From Ideonella sp. (GTDB lineage: Bacteria; Pseudomonadota; Gammaproteobacteria; Burkholderiales; Burkholderiaceae_C): 64,000 nucleotides of DNA. Below are positions 8,682-17,142 of this stretch, one piece after another (the first letter of the stretch is position 1; each line of letters begins with the position of its first letter). The notes beneath the pieces were generated by a model. The model searched no databases. It saw only the letters and a list, made by a program, of their open reading frames with translations, and had not been told where the DNA came from. The stretch covers positions 124,001 to 188,000 of the forward strand of contig JABTUC010000003.1 of the NCBI GenBank assembly GCA_015075545.1, written 5' to 3'. A program made the translations under genes and the position numbers.

Positions 8682-9800
8682 TCATATGACCTCGATCTCC
8701 GCATTGAGCGCACCGGCGCTCTTCATCGCCTGCAGGATCGCCAGCAGCGCCTGCGGCGTCGCGCCCATCGCGTTGAGTGCCTTGACCACCTCGCCGAGGT
8801 CGGCGCTGGCCTTCATCTGCATCAGCGAGCCGCTCTGCGCGGTGACCGAGATGTCGGCCTGCTCGGCGACCACCGTGCGACCCTGGCCGCTGAACGGCGC
8901 CGGCTGGCTGATCACCGGCGTCGAGCTGATCGTCACCGACAGCGAGCCGTGTGCGACCGCGCAGGCGCCGAGCGTGACCGCCTCGTTCATCACCACCGAG
9001 CCGGTGCGCGCGTTGAGCACGATCTTGGCCGCCGGCCGCGGCAGCGCGATCGCGAGATTCTCGATATCGGCCAGGAACGACACACGTTCGTCGGCGCCGG
9101 CGGGCATGCGCACGCGCACCACGCGGCCGTCGAGCGCCTGCGCGGTGCCGTCGCCCTTGGCGGCGTTGATCGCGCGCGTCACCTCGCGCGCGGTGGCGAA
9201 GTCGCTGGCGTTCAGATCGAGTTGCAGCCAGTCGCCCTGCTGCAAGGGCGAAGGCACGGCACGCTCGACCGTCGCACCTTGCGGCACGCGACCGGCCAGC
9301 AGGTGGTTGATCTGCACGCTCGAGCCGCCGGCAGCAGCGCCGGCGCCGCCGACGATCAGGTTGCCCTGCGCCAGCGCGTAGATCGCGCCGTCGGTGCCCT
9401 TCAGCGGCGTGGCGATCAGCGTGCCGCCGCGCAGGCTCTTGGCGTTGGCGACCGACGACACGTTGACGTCGATGCGTTGCCCCGGCTGCGCGAACGCCGG
9501 CAGCTCGGCGGTGACCATCACTGCGGCCACGTTGCGCAACTGCATCTGCGTGCCGCTGGGCAGGCTGACGCCCATCTGCTGCAGCATCGCGATGATGCTC
9601 TGGGTGGTGAACGGCGCCTGCGTCGACTGATCCCCGGTGCCGTCGAGCCCGACCACCAGGCCGTAACCCGTGAGCTGGTTGGGCCGCACCCCCTGCACCG
9701 ACGCCACCTCCTTGATGCGTGCGGCATGCGCCGGCAGACCAAGCAGCGCGACGAGGAGCAGGACGCACGATGGGAGTGGAGACAGCGCGCGGGCGACCAC
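8682..9800 (-). CDS. flgI: Flagellar P-ring protein FlgI
   Basis: Periplasmic protein forming the P ring around the rod in the peptidoglycan layer. The mature part begins ARIKEVASVQGVRPNQLTGY and contains GYGLVVGLDGTGDQ, then RLNASD-type and ALNAMGATPQALLAILQAMK motifs typical of FlgI. A Sec signal peptide precedes it (hydrophobic LPSCVLLLVALLGLPAHA). The frame is open to ATG 9923 (413 aa), which overlaps the flgH stop, but that would put a palindromic repeat element inside the coding region ahead of the signal peptide. GTG at 9800, with GGAG 11 bp upstream, gives 372 residues, the family's usual length; GTG 9812 is another option. The start is therefore uncertain; the identity is not. Confidence 0.93.
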   Translation of the reverse strand: MVARALSPLPSCVLLLVALLGLPAHAARIKEVASVQGVRPNQLTGYGLVVGLDGTGDQSTQAPFTTQSIIAMLQQMGVSLPSGTQMQLRNVAAVMVTAELPAFAQPGQRIDVNVSSVANAKSLRGGTLIATPLKGTDGAIYALAQGNLIVGGAGAAAGGSSVQINHLLAGRVPQGATVERAVPSPLQQGDWLQLDLNASDFATAREVTRAINAAKGDGTAQALDGRVVRVRMPAGADERVSFLADIENLAIALPRPAAKIVLNARTGSVVMNEAVTLGACAVAHGSLSVTISSTPVISQPAPFSGQGRTVVAEQADISVTAQSGSLMQMKASADLGEVVKALNAMGATPQALLAILQAMKSAGALNAEIEVI

Positions 9801-9805
9801 GGCCC

Positions 9806-9912
9806 GCGCCACTCCAGTGGCGCGTCCCCAAGTGGACGCCGCGGATCCGGCTTTGCCGGGCCGCTGGCGTTGCCCCCTGGAGGGGGAGGCGGCCGCCAGG
9901 CCGCTTCGGGGG
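9806..9912. repeat. Composite palindromic repeat between flgH and flgI
   Basis: Three nested inverted repeats: GCGCCACT/AGTGGCGC (9806-9823), CCCCCT/AGGGGG (near 9873-9886) and a GAGGCGGCCGC...GGCCGCTTCGGG block at 9886-9910. The last block recurs at 51660-51684 (one base different over 25) and partly at 8655-8676. It lies inside the longest open frame of flgI but is not expected to be translated. Confidence 0.6.
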
Positions 9913-9919
9913 TGGTCGT

Positions 9920-10639
9920 TCATACCGGCCACAGGCTGAGGAAGAAGCGCGCCAGCCAGCCCATCGACTGCGCCTCGGCCTGCTGGCCGCGGCCGCGCTG
10001 CTCGATGCGCACGTTGGCGATCGAGGTCGACGGCACGCTGTTGCCCGGCGCGATGGCGCGCGGATCCACCTGGCCGGAGAAGCGCAGCACGTCGACGTTG
10101 GCGTTGACGCCGATCTGCTTCTCGCCGGCGACGATCAGGTGCCCGTTGGGCAGCACGCGCACCACGGTGGCGGTGATGGTGCCGGAGAAGTCGTTGCTGT
10201 TCTCGGTGGTGCCCTTGCCGGTGAAGTCGTTCTTGTGGGTGGCGCCGGCGCCTGCGCGGGCGAACGAGTTGGCGCTCGCCAGCGGCAACGCGGTGATACC
10301 CGCGTCGAGCGAACCCTCGCGGTTGAGCGTGCTGGTCGATTTCTGCGTCGCGCTCACCTTCTCGGTGATCAGCACCGTGACGGTGTCGCCCACCAGCCGC
10401 GCGCGATGGTCCTCGAACAGCGGCCGGTAGCGGTCGCCCTGGAAGATCGCGCCGTTGTTGCGCACCGGTTCGGCCAGCGGCGCGGGCTCGACACCCTTGG
10501 CGTCGAGCACCTCGACCGGCGGCACGCGCCGCACCTGATCGAGCAGGCTGCAGGCGGGCAGCAGCCACGAAAGCGCGAGCACCACGCCGGCGGTGCCGAA
10601 GCGAAGGCCGCGCGCAAGGCGCCGCGCCGGCGAAGTCAT
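9920..10639 (-). CDS. flgH: Flagellar L-ring lipoprotein FlgH
   Basis: 239-residue outer-membrane lipoprotein forming the L ring. The signal peptide (residues 1-29) ends in LLPAC, making C30 the lipidated residue. The mature part shows [34 protein letters not shown] and the C-terminal [20 protein letters not shown] block characteristic of FlgH. The ATG at 10639 overlaps the flgG stop (ATGA), so translation is coupled. Confidence 0.97.
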   Translation of the reverse strand: MTSPARRLARGLRFGTAGVVLALSWLLPACSLLDQVRRVPPVEVLDAKGVEPAPLAEPVRNNGAIFQGDRYRPLFEDHRARLVGDTVTVLITEKVSATQKSTSTLNREGSLDAGITALPLASANSFARAGAGATHKNDFTGKGTTENSNDFSGTITATVVRVLPNGHLIVAGEKQIGVNANVDVLRFSGQVDPRAIAPGNSVPSTSIANVRIEQRGRGQQAEAQSMGWLARFFLSLWPV

Positions 10640-11418
10640 AGCTGGCCCAGCCGCTGCAGCATCTGATCGGAGGTCTGGATCGCCTTGGAGTTGATCTCGT
10701 AGGCGCGCTGCGTCTGGATCATCGCCACCAGTTCCTCGACGACATTGACGTTGCTGGTCTCGACATAGCCCTGCGCCAGCGAGCCGAAGCCGTCGCTGGC
10801 CGGGTTGGCGGTGTTGGGCGTGCCCGACGCCGCCGTCTCGGTGAACAGGTTCTGGCCCTTGGGCTCGAGGCCCGAGGGGTTCGGGAAGGTGGCCAGTTGC
10901 AGTTGCCCCACCGAGGTCGGCGTCGACTGCTGTGGCAGCAGCACGCCCACCGTGCCGTCGGCGGCGATGGTCACGCTGGCCGCATTGGCCGGAATCGTGA
11001 TGCCGGGCTGGACGACGAAGCCGTTGTTGGTGACGAGCTGGCCTTGCGAATTGACCTGGAACGCGCCGTCGCGCGTGTAGGCCAGCGTGCCGTCGGGCAT
11101 CTGGATCTGGAAGAAGCCGTTGCCCTTGATCGCCAGGTCGAGCGTGTTGCCGGTCTGCTGCAGGTTGCCCTGCGAGAAGTTGCGCGTCAGCGCCACCGGC
11201 CGCACCCCCAGGCCCACCTGCAGGCCGGTGGGCAGTTGCGTCTGCTCGGAGCTGTTGGCGCCGGCCTGGCGCAGGTTCTGGTAGATCAGGTCCTCGAACA
11301 CCGCATGGCCACGCTTGAAGCCGTTGGTGCCGACGTTGGCGAGGTTGTGCGCGATGGTGTCCAGCTGGGTCTGCTGGGCCTCCATGCCGGTCTTGCTGAT
11401 CCACAGCGAACGCATCAT
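10636..11418 (-). CDS. flgG: Flagellar distal rod protein FlgG
   Basis: 260 residues, exactly the family's usual length. The N-terminal rod/hook motif [20 protein letters not shown]...[12 protein letters not shown] is followed by the FlgG-specific [19 protein letters not shown]. The C-terminus has [24 protein letters not shown]. FlgG makes the distal rod crossing to the L/P rings. ATG at 11418 is chosen because it gives the canonical N-terminus. It lies 176 bp after flgF, the largest gap in the flg operon; I see no convincing promoter in that gap. Confidence 0.97.
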   Translation of the reverse strand: MMRSLWISKTGMEAQQTQLDTIAHNLANVGTNGFKRGHAVFEDLIYQNLRQAGANSSEQTQLPTGLQVGLGVRPVALTRNFSQGNLQQTGNTLDLAIKGNGFFQIQMPDGTLAYTRDGAFQVNSQGQLVTNNGFVVQPGITIPANAASVTIAADGTVGVLLPQQSTPTSVGQLQLATFPNPSGLEPKGQNLFTETAASGTPNTANPASDGFGSLAQGYVETSNVNVVEELVAMIQTQRAYEINSKAIQTSDQMLQRLGQL

Positions 11419-11594
11419 GGCGATGGTCTCCACGAAAGCCTGGGGCCATGATCCGCCGGGGCGGCGCCGGCGATGGCGCGATAAGGACCGTCTCCGCCGC
11501 CCATCTCGCCGCCACCGCGGCGCGCGCCGCAGGCAGACGAAGGGCACACCGCAGCTCAGCGCGGACCTGTGTCGCGGCCCCGCCAGTGGCCTGG

Positions 11595-12320
11595 TCAGGT
11601 GTTGGACAGCAGCTTGGTCGCCGCCTGCTCTTTCTCTTGCGCGGCGTGAACCATCTTCATCTGCTGCTCGAACTGGCGCGACGCCGCGATCATCGCGATC
11701 ATCGTCTCCACCGCACTGACGTTGCTGCCCTCGAGCGCACCGTCGCGCAGCCGCGCGTTGGGGTCGGCCGCGAGGTCGCCTGCCGGGGCGCGGAACAAGC
11801 CGTCCTCGCCGCGCTGCAGCGGCGTCTCCGGCGTCACCAGCTTGAGCTTGCCCACCGACTGCGGCTTCGCATTGCCGACCGCGGCGGTGACCGTGCCGTC
11901 GGGCGCGATCTGCACCTGCGCATTGGCCGGGATCGTGATCGGGCCGCCGTCGCCGAGCACGCTGAGCCCGGTCTTGGTCACCAGCAAGCCTTCGGCATCG
12001 ACGTCGAGGGCGCCGGCGCGCGTGTAGGCCTCGGTGCCGTCGAGCCCCTGCACGGCGAGCCACGCCTTGCCTTCGAGCGCCACGTCGAAGTTGCGGCCGG
12101 TGGGCTGCACGGCACCGGGCTCGGCGTTGTAGCCCGGCGTCGACTCCAGCGCATAGACGCGCGTGCTGGCGCCGTCGCCGCGCACCGGCACGGCGCGGAA
12201 CGCCGTCAGCTCGGCGCGAAAACCGGGTGTCGAGGCGTTGGCCAGGTTGTGCGCCAACGCATCCTGGCGCTGCATCGACGCCTTCGCGCCGGTCATCGAC
12301 AGGTAGATCATGCGGTCCAT
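11595..12320 (-). CDS. flgF: Flagellar proximal rod protein FlgF
   Basis: 241 residues. The N-terminus ([20 protein letters not shown], then [14 protein letters not shown]) is the FlgF version of the rod motif. The C-terminus has [20 protein letters not shown]. FlgF is a proximal rod subunit exported without a cleaved signal. It starts 58 bp after flgE in the operon and has a normal length for the family (~245-250). Confidence 0.96.
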   Translation of the reverse strand: MDRMIYLSMTGAKASMQRQDALAHNLANASTPGFRAELTAFRAVPVRGDGASTRVYALESTPGYNAEPGAVQPTGRNFDVALEGKAWLAVQGLDGTEAYTRAGALDVDAEGLLVTKTGLSVLGDGGPITIPANAQVQIAPDGTVTAAVGNAKPQSVGKLKLVTPETPLQRGEDGLFRAPAGDLAADPNARLRDGALEGSNVSAVETMIAMIAASRQFEQQMKMVHAAQEKEQAATKLLSNT

Positions 12321-12378
12321 CGCATCTCCTCGCAGTCAGACAACCCGCATCGCTCGACGCCGCGGCGATGCTCGGCCA

Positions 12379-13641
12379 TCAGCGCATGTTGACCAGCGTC
12401 TGCATGATCTGGTCGACCGTCTTAATCGTCTGCGCGTTGGCCTGGTAGATGCGCTGCGCGGTGATCATGTTCACCAGCTCGGCGGTGAGGTCGACGTTGC
12501 TCTCCTCGAGTGCACCGGCCTGCAGCACGCCGAGGTTGCCGTTGCCGGGCGTGCCGAGCACCGGGTCACCCGACGAGAAGGTGCGGCCCCAGACGTTGCC
12601 GCCCATCGGCTGCAGGCCCTGCGGGTTGCGGAAGGTGGCGATCTCGATCTGCCCTGCCGGCCGCGACTGGCCGTTGGAGTAGCGCGCCATCACGATGCCG
12701 TTGCTCTCGATGCTGATGCTGCTGAGCTGGCCCGGCGCGTAGCCGTCCTGAGTCATGTTGGTGACGCCGAACCCGGTGCCGTAGTGGGTGGAGTTGGTGA
12801 GATCGAGCTGCACGCCGGGAATCGCCAGCGTCGCGGCGCCGGCGGCGTTGGTCGACGCCGGAATGTTGACGGCTACCGCGCCGACCGGCGCCGTTGGCGC
12901 CGAGCCGTTGGGTGGGAAGGTGATCGTCGTCACCGGCAGCGGCGCGGCCGTGGTGCCGCCCACCGTGGTGCCATTGGCGGTCATGAATACGTTCCAGGTG
13001 TCGGCACCGGACTTCTGGAAGAAATAGGTCACCGCGACGTCGGTTCCGCGGTCGTCGTAGACCGTCATCGAGGTGGCGTTGTTGTACGTGGTCGGGTCGG
13101 CATAGTCGATCGCCGGGCCGCTCGTCGGCGCCGTGATGCCCAGGCGCGAATCGAGGTTGAACTCGATGTCGATCTGCGTCGTCACCTGCGGATCGATGCC
13201 CTGCGTCGGCAGCTGCAGCGACGTCGCGGCGCCCGGCTGGATGATGCCGGTGCCGCTGGCCGGGTAGCCGAGCAGCCGCTTCCTCTCGTTGTTGACGATG
13301 TAGCCGTCGCGGTCGATCTTGAACTGCCCGTTGCGCGAGTAGACGATCGGGCTGTTGCCGTCGGTCACCTGGAAGAAGCCGGCGCCGTTGATCGCCAGAT
13401 CCATCGGGTTCTCGGTGGTCAGGATGTTGCCCTGCGTGAACTGCTGCGACACCGCCGTCAGGTTGACGCCGATGCCGATGGTGTTGGTGCCGGCACCGTT
13501 GAGCGCCGCGGCGTAGACATCGCCGAACTCGGCGCGCGAGGCCTTGGCGCCGTAGGTCGACGCGTTGGCGATGTTGTTGCCGATCACCTCGAGGCTCTTG
13601 GCGGTGGCGTTGAGGCCGGACAGACCTTGCTGGAAGCTCAT
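12379..13641 (-). CDS. flgE: Flagellar hook protein FlgE
   Basis: 420-residue hook subunit. N-terminal MSFQQGLSGLNATAKSLEVI followed by GNNIANASTYGAKASRAEFG, and the central NPMDLAINGAGFFQV, identify it; the C-terminus ends in LVNMITAQRIYQANAQTIKT. The hook domain between is moderately long and Thr/Ala-rich, typical of beta-proteobacterial FlgE. It polymerises under the FlgD cap (encoded 37 bp upstream) to form the universal joint. Confidence 0.98.
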   Translation of the reverse strand: MSFQQGLSGLNATAKSLEVIGNNIANASTYGAKASRAEFGDVYAAALNGAGTNTIGIGVNLTAVSQQFTQGNILTTENPMDLAINGAGFFQVTDGNSPIVYSRNGQFKIDRDGYIVNNERKRLLGYPASGTGIIQPGAATSLQLPTQGIDPQVTTQIDIEFNLDSRLGITAPTSGPAIDYADPTTYNNATSMTVYDDRGTDVAVTYFFQKSGADTWNVFMTANGTTVGGTTAAPLPVTTITFPPNGSAPTAPVGAVAVNIPASTNAAGAATLAIPGVQLDLTNSTHYGTGFGVTNMTQDGYAPGQLSSISIESNGIVMARYSNGQSRPAGQIEIATFRNPQGLQPMGGNVWGRTFSSGDPVLGTPGNGNLGVLQAGALEESNVDLTAELVNMITAQRIYQANAQTIKTVDQIMQTLVNMR

Positions 13642-13678
13642 GAATGCTCCTTTGGGAAGCTCGCGGGTGAGTGGGGGA

Positions 13679-14332
13679 TCAGTCGAAGGCCTTGACCTGG
13701 TCGTAGGCCAGCGGGCCGAAATGCGCCAGCTCGAGCATCAGGCCCGTGGGCCCGACGCTCACCGCGTCGACGCGGTCGCGCGTGAACGCGGTGGCGTTCA
13801 CCGCGGTGGCGCCGAGCGTCGCGGCGATGCGAAAGCGCGCTGCGCTCGCGGCGGCGACGCCGGGCGGCGGCGTCCAGTCGAAGCTGTGGCGGCCGCTGGC
13901 CATCGCGCCGAGCTCGCTCGCATCGATCACGCGGCCGCTGGCGTCGAGCACCTCGAGCCGCACACGGTCGGCCGGCGATGCCAGCTCGAAGCCGCCGTGG
14001 CCGCTGCCGTCGGCGTCGGCGATCAGCCGATTGCCTTCGATCAGCACGTCGCGCCCGACCAGCGCAGCGCCACTCAGCGCCTGCAGTTGCGCGAACTGCG
14101 CGTTCAGGCCCTGCACGGTGGTGTTGAGCTTGTCGATGCCGCTGACCGTCTGGATCTGCGCCATCTGGCTCGTGACCTGCGCGTTGTCCATCGGGTTGAG
14201 CGGATCCTGGTTGCGCATCTGCGCCACCAGCAGCTTGAGGAAGCGGTCTTCGGTGTTGGTGCCGTTGGCGCCGCCGAGCGCCGCTCCCGCAGCGGGGAAG
14301 CCACCGGGACCGAGGACGGCGGTGGTGGTCAT
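13679..14332 (-). CDS. flgD: Flagellar hook-capping protein FlgD
   Basis: 217 residues. The conserved N-terminal segment FLKLLVAQMRNQDPLNPMDN is the FlgD hallmark, followed by AQVTSQMAQIQTVSGIDKLN. The C-terminal part carries the tudor/FnIII-like cap domains (GRHSFDWTPPPG). FlgD caps the growing hook and is replaced later by FlgK. 22 bp after flgC. Confidence 0.97.
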   Translation of the reverse strand: MTTTAVLGPGGFPAAGAALGGANGTNTEDRFLKLLVAQMRNQDPLNPMDNAQVTSQMAQIQTVSGIDKLNTTVQGLNAQFAQLQALSGAALVGRDVLIEGNRLIADADGSGHGGFELASPADRVRLEVLDASGRVIDASELGAMASGRHSFDWTPPPGVAAASAARFRIAATLGATAVNATAFTRDRVDAVSVGPTGLMLELAHFGPLAYDQVKAFD

Positions 14333-14354
14333 GCGTCGGCTCCTGCGCTGCCGC

Positions 14355-14780
14355 TCACTGGCCGAGCTGCAGCGTCTTCAGCAGCAGCGTCTTGGCGGTG
14401 TTCATCACTTCGACGTTGTTCTGGTACGAGCGCGACGCCGAGATCATGTTCACCATCTCCTCGACCGCGTTGACGTTGCTGTAGGTGACGTAGCCCTGCG
14501 CATCGGCCGCCGGGTGCTTGGGGTCGTGCACGCGGCGGCCCGGCGTGGCGTCTTCGGCGATCGTGCTGACACGCACGCCGGCGGCTCCAGCGGCGCCGGC
14601 GGTGCCGGTGACCTCGCCCATCAACTGGGTCTGGAACACCACCTGGCGCGCCTTGTAGGCCTTGCCGTCGGGGCCGGCCACGGTATCGGCGTTGGCCAGG
14701 TTGGAGGCCACCACGTTGAGCCGCTGGCTCTGCGCGCTGGTGGCGCTGCCGGCGACGTCGAAGATCTGGAACAGACTCAT
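14355..14780 (-). CDS. flgC: Flagellar proximal rod protein FlgC
   Basis: 141 residues. [20 protein letters not shown] and [20 protein letters not shown] match FlgC. The C-terminus has the conserved [21 protein letters not shown] proximal rod subunit, co-translated with FlgB (17 bp gap). Length is typical. Confidence 0.97.
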   Translation of the reverse strand: MSLFQIFDVAGSATSAQSQRLNVVASNLANADTVAGPDGKAYKARQVVFQTQLMGEVTGTAGAAGAAGVRVSTIAEDATPGRRVHDPKHPAADAQGYVTYSNVNAVEEMVNMISASRSYQNNVEVMNTAKTLLLKTLQLGQ

Positions 14781-14797
14781 CGTTCAGCTCCTGTCGG

Positions 14798-15205
14798 TCA
14801 AGCCTGGTTCGGGCCCTTCATCGCATCGAGCAGCGTGCGCACCTTCGAGTTGATGAAGCGCAGCGTCGCCTCGTACTTCACCGTGTTGTCGGCGAACGCG
14901 GCGCGCTCGCGATCCATGTCGACGCTGTTGCGGTCGAGGTTGTCCTGCGCGGGCCGCGTGTACAGCAGTTGCGCCTCGCCGCGCGCGCCGCCGGGCAGCG
15001 TCACGTGGCCGGCCTGCGTGGTCGCCGGCGCCACCGCCTGCGCGCCGCCGGTGGCCTCGCGCAGCGCGCGCGCGAAATCCATGTCGCGCGCCAGATACCC
15101 CGGGGTGTCGGCGTTGGCGATGTTGCTGGCGATCAGGCGCTGCCGCTCGGCGCGCAGCTCGAGCGCCCTGGCCTGGAAATCGAGCGCATCGGTGAGGCGT
15201 TGCAT
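14798..15205 (-). CDS. flgB: Flagellar proximal rod protein FlgB
   Basis: 135 residues. MQRLTDALDFQARALELRAE is followed by RQRLIASNIANADTPGYLAR, the FlgB version of the rod motif; the C-terminus (FADNTVKYEATLRFINSKVR) forms the second rod helix. First gene of the flgBCDEFGHIJKL operon. ATG at 15205 has AAAGGGGA about 7 bp upstream. The 195-bp divergent region to flgA should hold its promoter. Confidence 0.97.
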   Translation of the reverse strand: MQRLTDALDFQARALELRAERQRLIASNIANADTPGYLARDMDFARALREATGGAQAVAPATTQAGHVTLPGGARGEAQLLYTRPAQDNLDRNSVDMDRERAAFADNTVKYEATLRFINSKVRTLLDAMKGPNQA

Positions 15206-15335
15206 CGACCATCCCCTTTCGTGCACGCGCCGGTCGCCCGGCGGTCGCGCCACTCGCCGCCACCGTCGCGTGATGGATGTCACGCTCGACGAGGCACGGC
15301 GTCGAACCCATTGTGGGCAGCGCTGCGGCCGACCT

Positions 15336-15376
15336 AAGGGCGAAAAGACGCCGCAACGCCGGCCATTTCGAGCCAC
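15336..15376. promoter_or_regulatory. Candidate FlhDC-type box in the flgB/flgA divergent region
   Basis: Two imperfect inverted arms: AAGGGCGAAAAGACG at 15336-15350 and the reverse complement GTGGCTCGAAATGGCCG at 15360-15376. The second arm is close to the enterobacterial FlhDC half-box (TGGCNGAAATAGCG). Position between divergent early operons fits a class II activator site. Assignment is inference. Confidence 0.35.
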
Positions 15377-15400
15377 CGTCGGGCCCGACGCCGGGCGACC

Positions 15401-16111
15401 ATGCAGCCCGTGAAGAAGTCCGTTCGCCCCTGGCTCGCGCGCCTGCTGTGGCTCGCTGCCGCGGCATGGCTGGGTTGTGCCACCGCCGCGCGCGCTGCCG
15501 AGCCGTGGGCCGCCGAGGTGCGTCAGTTGGCCAGCCACACGCCCGGGCCCGCCGGCACGCGCGTCGAGGTCGCGGTGGGCAGCCTCGATCCGCGGCTGAA
15601 GCTGGCGCCGTGCGCGCGCATCACGCCGTACGTCCCCGCAGCGGCACGCCTGTGGGGCCGCACCCATGTGGGGTTGCGCTGCGACGAGGGCGCGCGCTGG
15701 AACGTGTTCGTGCCGGTCACCGTGCAGGTGTTCGCCAAGGCCTGGGCCGCGACGCAGGCCTTGCCGCCGGGCACGGTGCTGCAGGCGGGCCACTTGCAAC
15801 AGCAGGAAGTCGATCTCGCCGCGCAGGCCAGCCCGGTGATCCGGCGGCCCGAGGCCGCGATCGGCCGCACGCTGGCGCGCGCGCTGCGCCCAGGGCAGGC
15901 CGTGCGCGAAGCCGACCTGAAGGCGCGCCAGTGGTTCGCCGCCGGCGACATCGTGCGCGTGGTCACGGTGGGCGCGGGTTTCTCGATCAGCACCTCGGGC
16001 CAGGCGCTGAGCCCGGGCGTCGAAGGCCGCGATGCGAAGGTGCGCGTCGATGGCGGGCGCATCGTCAGCGGCCGTGCCACCGCCGCGCACCGCGTGGAGG
16101 TTGCCCTGTGA
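15401..16111 (+). CDS. flgA: P-ring assembly chaperone FlgA
   Basis: 236 residues with a Sec signal peptide (KKSVRPWLARLLWLAAAAWL..., cleavage near ARAAEP) and a C-terminal SAF/ChapFlgA domain (GTVLQAGHLQQQEVDLAAQA; ALRPGQAVREADLKARQWFA; VTVGAGFSISTSGQALSPG). FlgA is a periplasmic chaperone for FlgI polymerisation. Transcribed divergently from flgB, as in many proteobacteria. ATG at 15401 gives a proper signal peptide. Confidence 0.96.
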   Translation: MQPVKKSVRPWLARLLWLAAAAWLGCATAARAAEPWAAEVRQLASHTPGPAGTRVEVAVGSLDPRLKLAPCARITPYVPAAARLWGRTHVGLRCDEGARWNVFVPVTVQVFAKAWAATQALPPGTVLQAGHLQQQEVDLAAQASPVIRRPEAAIGRTLARALRPGQAVREADLKARQWFAAGDIVRVVTVGAGFSISTSGQALSPGVEGRDAKVRVDGGRIVSGRATAAHRVEVAL

Positions 16112-16175
16112 GCCGGCGCCCCCGGCTCGATCCCCCTCGATCGCGGGCTGCGAGGCCCGCGCACGCAACAAGGCC

Positions 16176-16202
16176 TCAAGTCGGCGCCCAAGCGTCCGAT
16201 AC
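16176..16202 (+). promoter_or_regulatory. Sigma-28 (FliA) promoter for flgM-flgN
   Basis: TCAAGTCG, 11 bp, TCCGATAC. Matches the FliA pattern (TAAAGTTT-N11-GCCGATAA) with TCAAG in the -35, as in the other five late promoters here. 42 bp upstream of the flgM ATG, letting FliA drive its own anti-sigma factor. Confidence 0.8.
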
Positions 16203-16244
16203 CACCCTCATCACAGCGGTGCGTCGCGGCACTGCGCGGAGACC

Positions 16245-16541
16245 ATGATGAAGATCGGTCCGCTCGACCACAAAGCCCCGCTGGCACCCACCGGTAGCCA
16301 GCGCAAGCCTGCCGGCGAGGCGGCCGCCTCGCCGACGAGCCCCGAGCCCAGCGCCAAGGTCGAGCTGTCGGCTGCGGCCAGCGTGATCGCCAGCGGCCTC
16401 GCCGACGGCTCGTTCGACGCGCAGAAGGTCGAGCGCCTGACCCGCGCCATCCGCGAGGGGCAGTTCCGCATCGATCCCCAGGCCATCGCCGACAAGCTGC
16501 TGGCCAACGCACGCGAACTGCTCGATCGCGGCCGGCAGTAG
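16245..16541 (+). CDS. flgM: Anti-sigma-28 factor FlgM
   Basis: 98 residues. The N-terminal MMKIGPLDHKAPLAP is followed by a disordered Ala/Pro/Ser-rich stretch. The C-terminal half (VELSAAASVIASG, FDAQKVERLTRAIREGQFRI DPQAIADKLL) is the FliA-binding helical region of FlgM. It binds FliA until the hook is complete and is then exported. A sigma-28 promoter lies just upstream and flgN follows 4 bp downstream. Confidence 0.95.
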   Translation: MMKIGPLDHKAPLAPTGSQRKPAGEAAASPTSPEPSAKVELSAAASVIASGLADGSFDAQKVERLTRAIREGQFRIDPQAIADKLLANARELLDRGRQ

Positions 16542-16545
16542 CGCC

Positions 16546-16956
16546 ATGCCGATCCATGCGGCGCAGCGCGCCGAGGCGGCAGCGCCCGCGGGCGGCTGCG
16601 ACCTCCAAGCGGCGCTGCTGCACGTCGAACAACGCCTCGCAGGTCTGCAGACGGCGCTCGCTGCGCACGATCTGGCGGGCATCGAGTCACACGCGGCCGC
16701 GCTGCACCAGGCGCTGACGCACGTGCTCGAACGCTTTGCCGACGCGGCGCGACACGGCGGCGTGCCGACGGGCCTGCGCCAGCGGCTCGGCCTGGTTGGC
16801 GCCCAGGTAGCTGCGCAACGCGACGCCACCGCACGTGCGACCACTGCGCTGGAGCGGGCGATCGACGTGCTGATGCCCGATGCCGGCGACACGCTCTATT
16901 CGCGCAGCGGCAGCTCGCCGCCGCGCCGCGGCGGCGTCTCGGCGCTGCAGGCCTGA
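16546..16956 (+). CDS. flgN: Flagellar export chaperone FlgN
   Basis: 136-residue, Ala/Leu/His-rich helical protein, poorly conserved in sequence but at the standard flgMN position, 4 bp after flgM. FlgN is the export chaperone for FlgK and FlgL. Helical periodicity (LLHVEQRLAGLQTALAAHDL; QRLGLVGAQVAAQRDATARA) and size fit the FlgN/FliT-like fold. The call depends partly on context. Confidence 0.8.
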   Translation: MPIHAAQRAEAAAPAGGCDLQAALLHVEQRLAGLQTALAAHDLAGIESHAAALHQALTHVLERFADAARHGGVPTGLRQRLGLVGAQVAAQRDATARATTALERAIDVLMPDAGDTLYSRSGSSPPRRGGVSALQA

Positions 16957-17142
16957 ACAGCGACCACCACGCGACGGCGCACGGCCGCTGTCTCGCCGAT
17001 GCTGCAATCGGCCGGCCCGCCCAGTCGATGGGGCAACGCTCGATTGCCGATCGAGTGTGGCTGTGCCAGCATGTGACAATCGCAACCATCGGGACGGGGC
17101 GCAACGCAGCGCCTGCCGGCCACTTGGACCTCAGGACTCGCG

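Noticed and set aside
7704-10430. 908-codon open frame on the plus strand
   Set aside because: Antisense to flgJ-flgI-flgH; low-complexity translation.
11467-11490. GCGCGATAAGG in the flgF-flgG gap as a plus-strand sigma-28 -10
   Set aside because: No TCAAG or TAAAG at the right distance, and no plus-strand gene downstream.
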